A stretch of 64,000 bases of DNA from Diphasiastrum complanatum (Eukaryota > Streptophyta > Lycopodiopsida > Lycopodiales > Lycopodiaceae): assembly GCA_029204225.1 (NCBI GenBank), contig CM055096.1, positions 45,415,346-45,479,345 of the forward strand, in the 5' to 3' direction. Position 1 is the first letter of the stretch, and every line of letters begins with the position of its first letter. The notes beneath the pieces are model-generated. The model was not told the origin of the DNA. It saw only the letters and a program-made list of their open reading frames with translations, and did not search any database. Shown piece after piece: positions 49,225-61,999 of the stretch. A program made the position numbers and the translations under genes.

Positions 49225-49335
49225 TTGATACCGCGTATCGATTTCTCATATCAAGGGAGGTGTTTTTTTTTTTTTTTTTTTTTTTTTCCCGATACGCAGT
49301 ATCGATTTCTCGTATTAAGGGAGGTGCTTTTGTGA
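49225..49335. repeat. Two direct copies of a GATAC-hairpin unit around a T run
   Basis: gataccgcgtatcgatttct and cgatacgcagtatcgatttc head two units that both continue with a ca/cg-tat(c/t)aagggaggtg phrase. Each begins with a perfect 5-6-bp stem (gatac-cgc-gtatc; cgatac-gca-gtatcg). A T run separates them. Confidence 0.7.
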
Positions 49336-49380
49336 AAAAAAACTGTCATTTTTTTTTATGATCTCACAAAAAACCAAGAA

Positions 49381-49928
49381 ATGTTTAGATTTAATATGAT
49401 TTTTCAGATTAACCTTGTTTGCTTTCTCGAGACTCACAAATCTTGTCAAAGACAAGAAGAATCTGCTAACTTTTGGAGGAGAAATGTGCATAAAATCAAG
49501 ATGGGTACAATGGCTGCCACACTTGCAAATGACAATCCTCTTGGCCATCCTTTTTGGTTATGCAAAATTGTTGATTTTCAAAGTCCGAGAATGGTGAAAT
49601 TGTATCTATTAATATACATTGGTATCAAACAAAATATCATGATGCATTTACAAGAAAGTATGTTCTTGAAATGATTGCAAACTCAAATGGTAAAAGAAAA
49701 CGTTTCACAACCAAAAATCGGTTCCACTTAAGTCACCTTGTCTTGAGGCTCGAGGAAGTTGAGATAATTGTTTATGAATTTGAATTAACCAATTTGGGTC
49801 ACTTTCGAAAAACAACAAAAAAAATCATTTGTCAAAGACTTCCAAGAAGAAAATGTGTCGTTGAAATTACCTTCGTCAAGAAAAAAGACCATGTAGAGGA
49901 TGACCTCGGATTGCATAGGGGAAGATAA
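49381..49928 (+). other. Coding-looking remnant, unrecognised
   Basis: Frames carry LANDNPLGHPFWLCKIVDFQ, then after a shift near 49.62 kb LEMIANSNGKRKR and HLSHLVLRLEEVEIIVYEFE. The pieces are consistent in style and order, suggesting one protein with a frameshift. I have an impression of similar phrases (DNPLGHPFW) in uncharacterised, repeated plant proteins but cannot name a family. It could be transposon-associated. Confidence 0.35.
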
Positions 49929-50329
49929 TGTTTTGATTGATAGTAATGAGGAGGATAGATCTTTCACTCCTTCACATTCTTATGATGATATTGATGATGT
50001 TGAATCTGGAGGCATAGACACAGACGAGGATATAGGTTTTGATGCTAGATCCCCAAAAAGCTAGATTTTGTATCACATTTTGCACAAAATCTGAATAAAT
50101 CATACCAATTGGGCTCTTTCTGATTTTTGTGTACTATAACTTTTAGCAAAAAAATTTGAATACTTCAATTTTTTACATATTTTATGTTACAAATTTGGTA
50201 AAAAAAATTTGTGATTTTTTAATGTACTTTTGGCAATGGGTATGATACTATAGAACATTATTCTTTTAAATGTGTTAAAAAGTGCCATTTTTTAAGAAGA
50301 TTCTAGAAAATATTCCTTATAGTTCTCGT
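49929..50329. other. No identifiable gene
   Basis: Begins with an acidic-looking frame (GSDSD-type text is not evident on either strand) and becomes AT-rich. Nothing assigned. Confidence 0.3.
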
Positions 50330-52045
50330 TTCTACGAAATATAACACATTTGATACGCAACGGTGTTAAAAACAATACAATCAAATACTTTAATATTCTT
50401 CAATGATGGTTTGGAACCAATCCATGTCTCATGAGATGTTTGGTTTAGCAATCCTTTAGTAGAGTATCTATTTTGAACATATGTGGTTGTTTCTACAGCC
50501 TTGGCCCAAAATGATTTTGGTAAGGATGCATGAGCAAACATGCACTTTGTAGCTTCTACCAAGGTCCTGTTTTTTCTTTCAACTAAACCATTGGACTATG
50601 GGAAATATGAAATTGTGAATTATCTCTCAATTTCACAGCTTCGACAATAATCCTTAAATTTATTGGATATATATATATGTATATATATATTCTCCTCCAT
50701 TGTCAATTTGGTTAGCTTTAATTTTCATGTTGGTTTGTAACTCAGCCTTTTCTTTATAGATCTTGAAATAATTGAATTTTGCTTTCATAAAATATACGGT
50801 AGTTCTCCTAGAAAAGTCATCTATGAATGTAATAAAGAATCTTGAAGGAGTGACCACAAATATCACTATGGACTATGTGTAAAAGACCTCTAGAATCATG
50901 AATATGGTATGATTTAAATGGAGGTCAAGATTGCTTCCCCATAAGACAACTTTGACAGATTGAAATTTCGATCTTCTTGTATGAATAATTGAGATCTAGT
51001 ACAAGATTTTTCTTAAACATATTCAAAATCGAGACATGATTCTTATGACCAAGTCTATAATGCCAAAAGAATTATTTATTACTAAGAACTATACCGTTTA
51101 AAGCTTGTGTAGTAGCAGAATAGCAATGACTCAATTTATAAATATATCTTTTCAAGTACAAAAATTCTTTTACTTTTATTTAGAATGGTGCATCAATTTG
51201 ACTCAAATTCGAACATATGTCCTAAATTTGTAACTTTGCTTACAAAGAGTAGATTCTTTGACAAATTTGGTACATACAAAACTTTTGGTACTAATTTGAA
51301 TTGACCATGCTTAAAGCTTCGTTTATAGTACTTTCACCTTCAATATCATCAGTGCTACTATCTCCAAGATGAACATATTTCTTTGTACTGTATCCAATAT
51401 ATTGCTGAAACCAATCTACATGGCTTGTCATATTTTGTGTTGCTCCAGAATCGAGATATCATAAGTCCTCACCCCAGGTGTCTTGATGAATAGCCATAAA
51501 GGCATCTTGTTTCACTTCTTGAAATTATTGCTAAGAAGACTCTGTGACTGCATTAGCTTGTTGGCCCGACTGCTTCTTCTTGTTATTATTATACTTAGAG
51601 ATTCTACAGTCCCGAATGTTCTGTCCTTTTTACAATATTTGTACAACAGTTTCTTCTTTTACTGTGAAGTGGTTTGTTGATTTTGCTACTAGATCGAAAA
51701 TCTGGTTATTAATCCAAATTTGATTTGAAATGTTTTTTGTCCTCTTTTTCTTATTCTTTGATTTATTTTTGGAGAACAATTCATGTGGCTTAGTATTTGA
51801 AGAAGAGTTCTGATAATATCCCATGTTTCTTTAGATGATTGAGCTGAAAAGATATGTCCAACCTGAGTGGAGGATGATTAGTGTAAAAGCTTTTCCGTCC
51901 TTCATTTTCCATTTTAAAATGGATTCACCCTCCACTTTAGGTTTGATTTCATTGCCATTGACAATAATCCTTAGTTCTCTTGCCATGAAAACATCTTTCA
52001 TCTTAAATTTCCATATAAAATAGTTGGATCCATCAAGCTGAAGAT
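50330..52045 (-). pseudogene. Ty1/copia gag-protease-integrase remnant (minus strand)
   Basis: In minus-strand order: Gag start with NYFIWKFKMKDVFMAREL (about 52.03 kb), GKAFTLIILHS; a protease site (LDSGATQNMTSH) near 51.45 kb; KKYVHLGDSSTDDIEGE; zinc-binding CQSCLMGKQ and HSDICG near 50.9-51.0 kb; integrase core FITFIDDFSRRTTVYF and IDNGGEYIY (50660-50866); FWAKAVETTTYVQNRYSTKG (50332-50562). Many stops and indels. It ends before reverse transcriptase. Confidence 0.8.
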
Positions 52046-52139
52046 ATGCAGTTGTCGAGATGGCTTTTTTTTAAAAAAGTGTTCAATAATCTTACATGTA
52101 TATCAAACTTTTCACACTTTCGACAAGTGTATAATTTTT

Positions 52140-52720
52140 ACATTCAACTACTCCATTTGACTATGGAGAATAGTTGGTGATATATTACATAAAAATGCCA
52201 TGAGTTTTGTAGTAATCTTTGAATTTAGTCAAAATGAATTCGCCTCCACCATCAGTCCGAATTACCTGGATTTTCTTGGAAGTTTGATTTTCAGCTTCAT
52301 GCTTGAATTGTTGAAAATACTTGAAGGCTTCTGATTTCTTCTTTACTACTATCACCCAATGAGACATACTTCTGAGTCGTAGCTTGACTATACTCATGAA
52401 ACCAATTTCACTAGCTTGTCATGTGCTAATACCAAGAATCAACATCTTGTCGGTCTTTATTTGCCATACATGTTGCTTCATCAAATTCTTTGTTGAAGTC
52501 TTTCGAAGTTTATGCTACATTAGCATGTTGATGTTGCGGTTGCTGCTACTGTTGCTTTTTTGATTTGAGAATTCGACAATCCTCCAATAAATATTTGGTT
52601 CATTTGCAATATCTGCAAAATAGTTTTGAGTTTGATGAAGCTTTCGAATTTGTGCCTTGTTCTGAATTTGAATTATTATTCAACTTTCGTACTTTTTTCA
52701 ACTTCTTCTTCTTCTCGAAC
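52140..52720 (-). pseudogene. Second, internally deleted copia remnant (minus strand)
   Basis: Minus-strand text runs from a zinc-knuckle-like, Gln-rich segment (about 52.70-52.54 kb) through a degenerate protease site (DVDSWY ... HMTS, near 52.43 kb) straight into integrase core text (KKSEAFKYFQQF, VIRTDGGGEFIL; 52185-52397). The zinc-binding part of integrase is missing, so an internal deletion joined protease to integrase. Confidence 0.7.
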
Positions 52721-54061
52721 ATCTACCTATTTTGAAATAGCTATAAAGTAATGTTCTAAAATTATGAAATTGAAAGTCAATTCACAATTCAAGAAAGATC
52801 AAACATCTACTTAGAATTCATATCATATGGCTGGCTCCTCCACAAAATTGCAATAGGCTTCATCATTATATCTCCTTGGTGAAAATCTTTTATGATTGGA
52901 TCTTCTAGGAGATAAACATTCATGCTGTGGCTATAGTACACATTATGTAGATTCAATATCATTTGTGCTTTCATTTCTTTGGCATTTACACTCAAGACAA
53001 AATTGCATTATTATATGTTCTTGTTTATGTCATGTTTTTTCAACAAAAAAAACAATCATGGGGCTGAGAGCTTTTGATTATGTCTCAATTATATAGAGGA
53101 TATTTGTAAACATTCTTATTTTTATTAAATCATAGCTAATTATGTAGTGCTTCATCACAGAAGCAAATAATTTTCCATGACTAAAGTTCTTTTTAGGGAT
53201 GTTTTTCTAATTTCCTTTTGTTGAGAAATTTGGATTATTATTTACTTGATAATACAATCATTTTTCCTACATTTTTAGTTGAAGTACAACTAGTTAACAC
53301 ATTATACTAATAATTTGATATTTGTTTTTGCATTTGTTACTTTTTATTTATTGAAAAGATAGTTTGGCCAACGTTGGTTGGCTAGGCCTAGAATAAAAGA
53401 AAAGAAATTCAAAAAAAAATAAAGAAAGTAAGTATTTATTCTAGAAAGGTAATCTTGCTTTCACAACTATAATAAAATTCCATTTATAAATTTTTTTCAT
53501 ATTTTTGAAAAATATACATTTATTATAGATTTGATTTTGGAAAATTCAAACTTGTGAGAGAATTAAAAATTATTTTTAACTGGCTAGTCAATGTAAATCT
53601 CAACAAGATGATGAAGCTTCTTTATGCTCTATACCATAGTTGCATGTTTCGAAAGATGACATAAATTTGTTCTCTTTTCAATCATCTTTCTTTTCCAAAA
53701 GAAACGTTGGTGTTGTCCAGAAAAATGTGAGAATTATCAAGCCTTAGTCTGGTAGGAATACTTATCCGGGTGTAGCATTCTATGTGTGAAAGCACAAGTC
53801 AAGAGCAACAGTTAGTAAATAGGAGCATTAGCCAGTTTCTATTGAAGTGGCAATTTTGTAACTTACATAAGTCTACATTCAAAATTTGAGTTGAATTAAA
53901 CAAAACTTAAGATTGGCTTAGAAGGGCCTATCTTATTTTAAAATTTGAGTTTAGCCAATCATGGAGAGCTTAAACACCACCCCCCCCCCCCCCCCCCCAA
54001 AACATAGAACTACAACACATAAGGTTGTGTTCAATTATTGACACGATAGTAAGAGACAACA
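52721..54061. other. No identifiable gene; C19 run
   Basis: AT-rich spacer. A 19-base C run lies at 53980-53998, just upstream of the LTR at 54062. Confidence 0.45.
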
Positions 54062-54465
54062 GGTTACGGCCATATTCAGCTAAGGACATGGAATAGTCCT
54101 AATATGGTAGACCGGCCCTCCAGTGTTTGAGATTATTGGTCACGCCTAGATTTAATCCACGTTCGTGTGACAGATATAGGCAAGATGACAGCATGAAGAG
54201 ATGTGATCTATTTATACTTGGATTGCATGGAGATTGCATGGGTTCATGCACAGAAACCTACTCTCTATATATTGGGGTAGGAATTCTCATGTCGACAACT
54301 TGGGGTTAGGTCACCAGTTGCTCTCTTCTCCTCTTGTTATCACAAGGCATGGCTTGAGGGCTAGATCCATGATTGATCTAGGTTTGGTTGGGTGGTTTTG
54401 CTCCATAGTGTCTCATGTTGTGTTTTAATATTCTCATCTTAGGGGTTTTCCTAGTGGTCTTTACA
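54062..54465 (+). repeat. Plus-strand LTR (5' LTR), related to the 6.3-kb LTR family
   Basis: Begins gttacggccatattcagcta (the first T of the expected TGTTACGG appears mutated) and ends tcttaca-like text at 54465, two bases before the primer site. Its 5' 130 bases match, inverted, the LTR at 62267. Its 3' part (gagggctagatcc ... gatctaggtttggttggg) resembles the 6327 LTR, so the three share ancestry. Confidence 0.75.
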
Positions 54466-54466
54466 T

Positions 54467-54478
54467 TGGTATCAGAGC
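54467..54478 (+). other. Primer-binding site (initiator tRNA-Met)
   Basis: tggtatcagagc just after the LTR. Confidence 0.88.
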
Positions 54479-55820
54479 TCAGCTAAGATGCGGCGGTCTT
54501 CGATGGGGTTGGAGACGAGTTCCACATCGAATTGGAAGATAGAAGCACTTGGATTTACATCTCGGTTGGAGTGCTATTTTTCTCAAGAAAATTATGGAGT
54601 TGGATTGACTAATTCCGGTTTGAGGCATGCTTGTCAATAATGGTGGTAGAGTGCTCTTTTACTCATTCATGGTTGCAACGATGTTGAGAATTAATTTTGA
54701 ATTCATTCTTAAAATTCAGGTATCCTTGGTGAATCTTTCGATTGATGTAGAATGATCCGTTGTGAAAAATCTTGTTGAATAACATGCGTGAATCTGTAAG
54801 GCTTGAATCCAGAATGGCTCTCTAATTTGAAGGACTTTTAGGAGGATGGAGTTACAATGTAAATGTGGCAGGAGATGTTCTTTAGATCATATAGCCATTT
54901 TATGATTTGGGCAAATGTGGAACGAGATGTCTTTGTCATGTCTAATAGTTGGGTAAGACTTTTACTTCTGTGAAGTTTTTGGAATAACTTTTCATATCTA
55001 GTACTAAAAAAATAAATTCATCTATTTTGCTATAGTCCATGGATATGTACCGTAAGTTTTGTTCTGGATTTATGTTGGATTAAGGTTTAGATTGTTCGAC
55101 CAACTTGTTTGAATGCTAAAACTAGCTGGTATGTTTCTGTTAACACTCGATTATTGCCATAACCAATCAACCCTTTGCTATCTAAATTTGTATTGGATTT
55201 ACACATTGTAGTTTTGGCTTCAAGTCTTTTGCCTATGTTTGGGGATCGATTTTGGTCTACACAGAAGTAATAAAGTTGGTATAGGTTCTAGTTCATGTTA
55301 AGTTTATGTTTGCGTTTAGGTTTTTGTTGTAAATAAGTAATAGTCAATTTGTATCCTTAGGCAACTACCAAAACAGAAGGACGTCCTGTTGATAGGACAT
55401 GAACCCACTATTGATCCCAATTTTCTATGATGTGATGAACGCTTAGCTGTAGTAAAAAGAACTAAAGTTGTTACGAAAGGTCAAACTATTAGTGTAGTTT
55501 TGAAGTTGCATACTTGTTCAGTAGCCTCAGGTAATTAGATTTAGGATATCATTAGATCTAGATAGATAGATTAAAATTTAGGTCCGTTACAAACCATAGC
55601 GTAGCCTAGCCTTAGTTTTTTTTAGAATGGCCCTTGTTAGCCCAATTAAAAATTAGTCTAGATCTAGTTAGGTAGAAATCCCACTTTGTACAAATTGCCC
55701 TTACCTGGTGTATGAAAAATGCTTGATTTTTGAGTAGAAATCAATCTAGCATGCTCTAGAAATGGTGACTCCTCAAAATCCCTTGCTAAATGTGGCTGCT
55801 CCTTCAATAACCTGCACCAA
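54479..55820 (+). other. Interior of the 54-kb LTR element, no domains seen
   Basis: About 1.3 kb after the primer site without recognisable gag or pol text. It ends where a different, minus-strand element begins. Like the 6.3-kb element, it seems to be non-coding. Confidence 0.45.
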
Positions 55821-55821
55821 A

Positions 55822-56790
<969 letters not shown>

Positions 56791-56892
56791 GGGTGTTCCA
56801 TAAGTTCAAGTGTATCCTAAACACTTTGGTGCACTTGACGGAGTAGGAAGGAGAGTTTTAACCAGGATTAGCATAGTCAAGCGGAGTCCATA

Positions 56893-56896
<4 letters not shown>

Positions 56897-56945
<49 letters not shown>
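56897..56945. repeat. (AG)n microsatellite, about 24 units
   Basis: Pure AG tract followed by acacacacag. Confidence 0.97.
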
Positions 56946-56957
<12 letters not shown>

Positions 56958-57050
56958 CGTTGTTATCTTTAAATGTTGAAGGCCATTTAAGGACTAGCCT
57001 TACAAAGACACTACCAATAGAAGAATTTTCTACAATAGGACCATTAGAAG

Positions 57051-57695
57051 GTACGTACCATAGTTGCAGCGAATCGTGATTTGCGATTCGCGATTCGCGA
57101 TTCGCGACCTAGAATCGCAAAAAAAAAAAAAAAAATTTTTTTTTTGGAAAAATAGCTTATTGCTGAAATTTTTTTAGGGGATCAATGGTTAAACCAGCGT
57201 TTTGCCTCTCAGAAGTGCAGTAGATGAGGCACAAACAGATCTTATTTTCGGTGGCATTTTTATCTACAGTGTCTATATAGCAGGAAGCTCTAGGGGGTTC
57301 GGGGGGCAGTAGCCCCCCGAGAAACGGGGGGTTCAGGGGGCGGTAGCCCCCCAAGAAACAAGGGGTCCGGGGCCCCCCGGTGGGGGGTTTGGGGGGCAAC
57401 GCCCCCCAACGGCCCCGACGGTAAGGCCTCTTCATGATTTGGCCTTCCAACTCCCCGAGTGAAAACACACTTTTTGGTGTTTCGCACCCGGAACAGTCGG
57501 CAAACTACACAATCATAATCCCCTCGATCAGAGCTCTCATCTGATACCCATATTGCCTAAAAAAATTTCAAAAAAAAAAAATATCGATTCTACACGATTT
57601 TGGGAAAATCCCGAATCGCGAATCGGAATCGCGATTCTGATCACGATTCAGAATCACGACGCGATTCAGAATCGCGCTGCAACTATGGTACGTAC
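57051..57695. mobile_element. hAT-like non-autonomous element, 629 bp with 8-bp target duplication
   Basis: GTACGTAC at 57051-57058 and 57688-57695 flanks 57059-57687, whose ends are perfect inverted repeats, catagttgcagcg / cgctgcaactatg. Inside each end the hexamer cgattc or its complement gaatcg repeats about five times on the left and about nine on the right, as transposase-binding sites do in hAT elements. The middle (57293-57425) holds tandem GC-rich hairpins of ggggggcagtagcccccc type. No transposase is encoded. The 8-bp duplication and subterminal repeats favour hAT; since GTACGTAC is its own complement, part of it could instead be terminal repeat. Confidence 0.85.
57293..57425. repeat. 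Tandem GC-rich hairpin units inside the hAT-like element
   Basis: Three to four diverged units of about 35 bp, each with a G6 run, a short loop (cagta, cggta, caac) and a C6 run. Strongly GC-rich against an AT-rich background. Confidence 0.85.
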
Positions 57696-59180
57696 ATCAC
57701 ATGTAATATATCAATACTTAAATTTTGAGAAACAAAATCATCTACATAATAACGTGTTTTTTATAACAAAGATATGCATGATACTCATATCAATTCAAAC
57801 ATTGACTCATTGCACGAGCATATGCAAAAGGTAAATCGAACATATTTATATCGCCTTTAAGTTCAACCAATGAGCCATTATGGGAGAAAATTAGACCATG
57901 AATCACATAATCTTTCCATATTAAATTATTTTTGGAATAAAAGTACTCTTAATCCAAAATTCAATGTAGCTTAGCAAGATTCATTATGTGAAAAGTTAGA
58001 CTATTTATATATTGAATCCTCAATAACAAGTGAGGAATAATCTAGTTATAGCTTTGTCGATTCGCTCCTAGCTGCTTTTGCCACATACTTGTGATCACTT
58101 GGAATAGTGGCAACTTTGAGCTTTTCCACCAATTTAGATTTATGAAATCATGAGCTGAATCATTGTCAAAAAAAGATAATTACAAGTTGGTCCTACGAAT
58201 CCATTACCCATTACGAATGAAGTTTTGAGTTACAAGAAAACTATGTTAGTACAACAATTTTCACAAACAACATCATCTATGAAGAATACAATGCAAGACA
58301 TGCTAGAGCTATTTGGAGCTCTCGATTTGGTGTGCCAATTTTTAGATAAGTGCACATTTTATATGTAGGAGTGTTGGGTCGTCCGGTGATGCTCCTCGCG
58401 ACAAAGAGAAGTGAGCGAAAAATCCTCGATGCATGCAATTACGTCATCGGATTCAGGCCGACTTCGATAGTTCAAAGGCTGCCCTACTTGATCACAACTT
58501 CGAAGTCACTGGATCGATACAATCGATTCCATAGCCACGCACGAATTAGATTAGTTTTAGATTTAGCTTTGTAGAAGCGTATTAAGTGCGAAGATTAGAG
58601 CGTCACAATCGACTCATACTATCAGTCATAGAAGACAATTTAATCTACAAATAAATTTATCTGCAAGCAAAAATCAATCTGAACATGAATTAAATAAACA
58701 TTTAATCACAGTATGCACGACCTGGATTATTGGAACATTGTTTATTCAGTCGTGAATGGATACAGTCTGAATGCAGATAGAGTCGCGTTCTTCCTGAAAC
58801 AATACTCTATGATAACAGAGAGAAAGAACAAAATAATTGCACTCTAGATGTTCGATTGATCGGCTACAATGTCTATTGAGCTTGTAACCGGACAACTGAT
58901 AAGTTGCTGAACATATATACACATGGCTAACTAATTAACAGAATGCTTAATCTATACTTTACAATTAGGATAAGGCACTACGTGCCGTTGGCGGTCGCCT
59001 TAGAGTGAGTTTGACAGGCCACCAAACTCGCGAGGAATACAAGATATATGAAACTGATCATGAAGGCATTTTACAATGTGCTTTACAGAATTTAATTTTT
59101 GGAGAACCCAATGCAGGTGGAGATATCAATTGAAAGGCTGTCGTTGTGAGATGACAAGCTTCAGAAGGAACACTTACTAG
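57696..59180. other. No identifiable gene; possible LTR fragment 58.37-59.05 kb
   Basis: From 58367 (tgttgggtcgtccggtgatg) the DNA becomes GC-richer. Near 58.91 kb aacatatatacacatggcta resembles the TATA neighbourhood of the solo LTR at 33.53 kb on the minus strand. No primer site or target duplication was found, so I only flag it. Confidence 0.3.
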
Positions 59181-59697
59181 TTGATTGCGATTCACGTAGT
59201 CGATCTGTCATTGCTAGTGCTTCTGATTGGTCTTTCTCAGCTGGTCCTTCTAGTGAACTCATCCCAGTTAGTATTGATGTTTACACAATCACTGACGAGG
59301 TGGCTCATCAGACCAACATTGATCCAGCGCCTTCAAAGCCTAAATAGCAGATTGTTGTACAGGGAGTCCCCTCACAACCTACTAACTTTCAGCTTGGTGT
59401 ACAAGGATCACAAATTCCACGGCTTGGTGAGTTCCAGGTTCTTCTGGCATGGTTCAGAATTTAGAGATAGCTGTTGAAAGGCTTTTTGATGACGATTTGG
59501 CATTTTGGAACACTCTAGCCACCATTGCAAAGCTTGTTTCTGGCATTTACAGGCACATGACAAATTACACCTTGACACACAATGCTAATACTTCTTATGG
59601 ACCTACATTCGAAAATCTCACAAATTGTTACATCTCTCTCAATGTAGCATATCCCTCTCGTGCTGCAGAAATCATAAAGACTCTACAGCAGAATTGA
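59181..59697 (+). other. Coding-looking segment, unrecognised
   Basis: Two overlapping frames look coding. One reads SRSVIASASDWSFSAGP, then IDVYTITDEVAHQTN and PSQPTNFQLGVQGSQ with a stop within. The other (59449-59697) reads AVERLFDDDLAFWNTLATIA. No known family. It could be a decayed gene or a transposon gag. Confidence 0.25.
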
Positions 59698-60779
59698 GCT
59701 GATTTTGTTTTCATAATACAATAATTCAAGGGCCATATGTGGATAACTTTTTGCAGTAGGGAGATAATTTTAGTGGCAGCAGTGAGTATAGAATATTTTT
59801 TATAATAGCCATTCATTTCAAGGCAAGAATATATGCACTACATGTTAGTATAGAGATTAGAAAGTAGTTTAAAAAGCTGGAAGTAGCTACAGGCAGATGT
59901 CCCACATTACATTGAGACTGTTGATTCAAATGAAAAAAGTGTTCAACCTTTTTTTTCTATTAGATCGGGGTTTTTTTTAAATACTAAATGTGTTGACAAT
60001 TGGTTATTGTTAGATGTGTTGGTAAAATCAAAAATCATTTATTATGTAAGATCAATAAACCTTGTATTGTGAATTTTTATTCACATGACAATTACAAAAC
60101 AAAATAGGCATCATGAAATTAGGAAAGGCATCAACACTGACATTCAATTTGTTCTTGCATTTTATGAAATGGAATAAGAATATGTATTTTCTATGATATG
60201 TATAATTTGAAATTATGCCATGTAATATGCCACTTGGATTTTGTTCTGCAATTGCAGAATTGCAGAAAAACACATGCACTTTCTGCTTTTCAAGTCGCCC
60301 AAAAAATGGGCAAAATAAGCAAAAGGTTTCCATTACGTCTTGGGGAATGGTTTTTTTAGTGAGACTGTTACACCAAGCCATATTGAACGGCTACTGAACT
60401 GGGTGCTAAGGTCACTATAAAGACTTTTCCCAAGCATAAAGGACTGTTTTGGCATTTTACATTACGGCTGAAAAGAAATTTATGCCCCATAGATTTTGAC
60501 TTCTTATGAGGTGTAATGTCCTGCCTCAAATCCTATGGATGTTTATGAGCTGTCAATTGCTTTTGAAACCTTTTACAAATGATAATCTGCTATACATTTC
60601 ATTTTACAATCCTTTTCCACAAAAGCTAAAACCATAAATTCCAGAAGAATGAAGTCCTTTACATGATTCCATATGAAGTAAAATGCCAACACGATTCTTT
60701 ACTTACCTTTAACGCTTTCTTTGTGTATTTCTTGTCAAGAGCTTCATCGGCTAAGACTTTTGGAGCTTGACTTTCTAGC
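59698..60779. other. No identifiable gene
   Basis: AT-rich spacer; uninformative short frames on both strands. Confidence 0.4.
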
Positions 60780-60979
60780 AGTGAGCATCATGCTTCAGAT
60801 CGCCGAAGGTATGCGATACAGAGGAATCCACAAACCTTCGCCCACACATAGCCCTCGTTTTTTAACATCAGATGTGGATGGAAGAGAGCAAAACATTCCT
60901 CGCTTTGAAATCTGGAACATCAATCCTCGATAGCTCAAGTACCGCATGCCGTCGGTGCTCTGAAGAACGATGCTCACTA
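60780..60979. repeat. 200-bp foldback with about 40-bp imperfect arms
   Basis: The left arm starts gtgagcatcatgcttcagat (60781). The complement of the right arm, from 60978 leftwards, reads agtgagcatcgttcttcaga, and both continue with ccga(a/c)gg(t/c)atgcg(a/g)tac. About 32 of the first 40 positions pair by eye. The loop contains a smaller inverted pair (ccacacat / atgtgg). It may be a MITE or a small-RNA-type hairpin. Confidence 0.7.
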
Positions 60980-61380
60980 CTACAAGATTGGAAAGGGGTT
61001 GTCATCCGATTCATGCAGCAGAGGCTATAAAGCAGCCCCGTAGCCGCACGATGAAGGGCTGCTGCAGCGTCGAAAGGATCTTTGTTTCCTGCGGGGACTC
61101 GCTTAAAACGCTTCCCCACAGATCGGTTTCCCAGCCACTAGACTTCGAACACTTCTCCAAAGGCGTCGTCTACAAGAAACATCTGCCAGAACAGATCGTT
61201 CCACATATTTAGATCGAGTTGTGCCCCCAGCTTTTGTGTCTGCAAGCCACATAAAAATGATGTGGAGTAATTTTGTCCATAGGATTTCCAAAGTTGATGC
61301 ACGTGACTTAATGCACAATGTGGGAGTGCTATGTCCCTATTGAAATTTAGATGCCATTCACTAATATTTGCTTTCATTAC
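60868..61380 (-). other. Coding-looking segment, unrecognised
   Basis: Minus-strand frames read MWNDLFWQMFLVDDAFGEVF, then after a stop KRFKRVPAGNKDPFDAAAAL and HRAATGLLYSLCC. Composition is protein-like, and GC content is higher than around it. I do not recognise it; it may be a captured gene fragment associated with the foldback. Confidence 0.25.
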
Positions 61381-61990
61381 TTGTCATTGAAAGGCAATCC
61401 TTGGTTTTCCCTAACTTCATGATTTCACAAAAACCCTAGCTTTTCACTCTCTTTACAAAAACTCTAAAGTACACATGAATAATAAAATTTGATCAAAAAA
61501 CACACACACTCTCTCTCTCTCTCACTCACTCACCCTCCAAATGGGCAATACCCATTTGTTTTTTTTTTTATTAAAAGGGTTCATATCAAGTAGAAATACT
61601 CGAGTGTATTTGTGACTTAACGATACCCGTGTAAACAACACAAACACACATTGATGATTGCATAAGCTTTTCAAAATGAAAGAAAACGACACAAAATTGG
61701 GCATTGTAGTTGTGGAGTGCACTTTTAGCTTATTAATTGCCAAGATTGCATTTTAAAGAACAAAGGGAGGTCTAATGTCATTAAAAATGATCCTATATGA
61801 GTGTATATTTGTACAATAAAACATAGCTTACAGTATTGAGTTCAGAACACATAATTTGGCACCATGTTACAACTATACATTATGCAATGGAAGGGATTGT
61901 GAGGATGTAAATGTCCATCCATTGTCAACCCAGAAATGGGAAAACACCTAGACAACTACACGCTGTAGTTATCCTAATTTTTGCTCAAGG
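61381..61990. other. No identifiable gene; short CT/CA tract
   Basis: Holds acacacac and tctctctct text at 61500-61530 and a T run near 61.56 kb. Nothing else. Confidence 0.45.
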
Positions 61991-61999
61991 GATATTCAA

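Noticed and set aside
58367-59060. A second copy of the solo-LTR family
   Set aside because: Only a short TATA-neighbourhood resemblance. No target duplication, primer site or matching far end was found.
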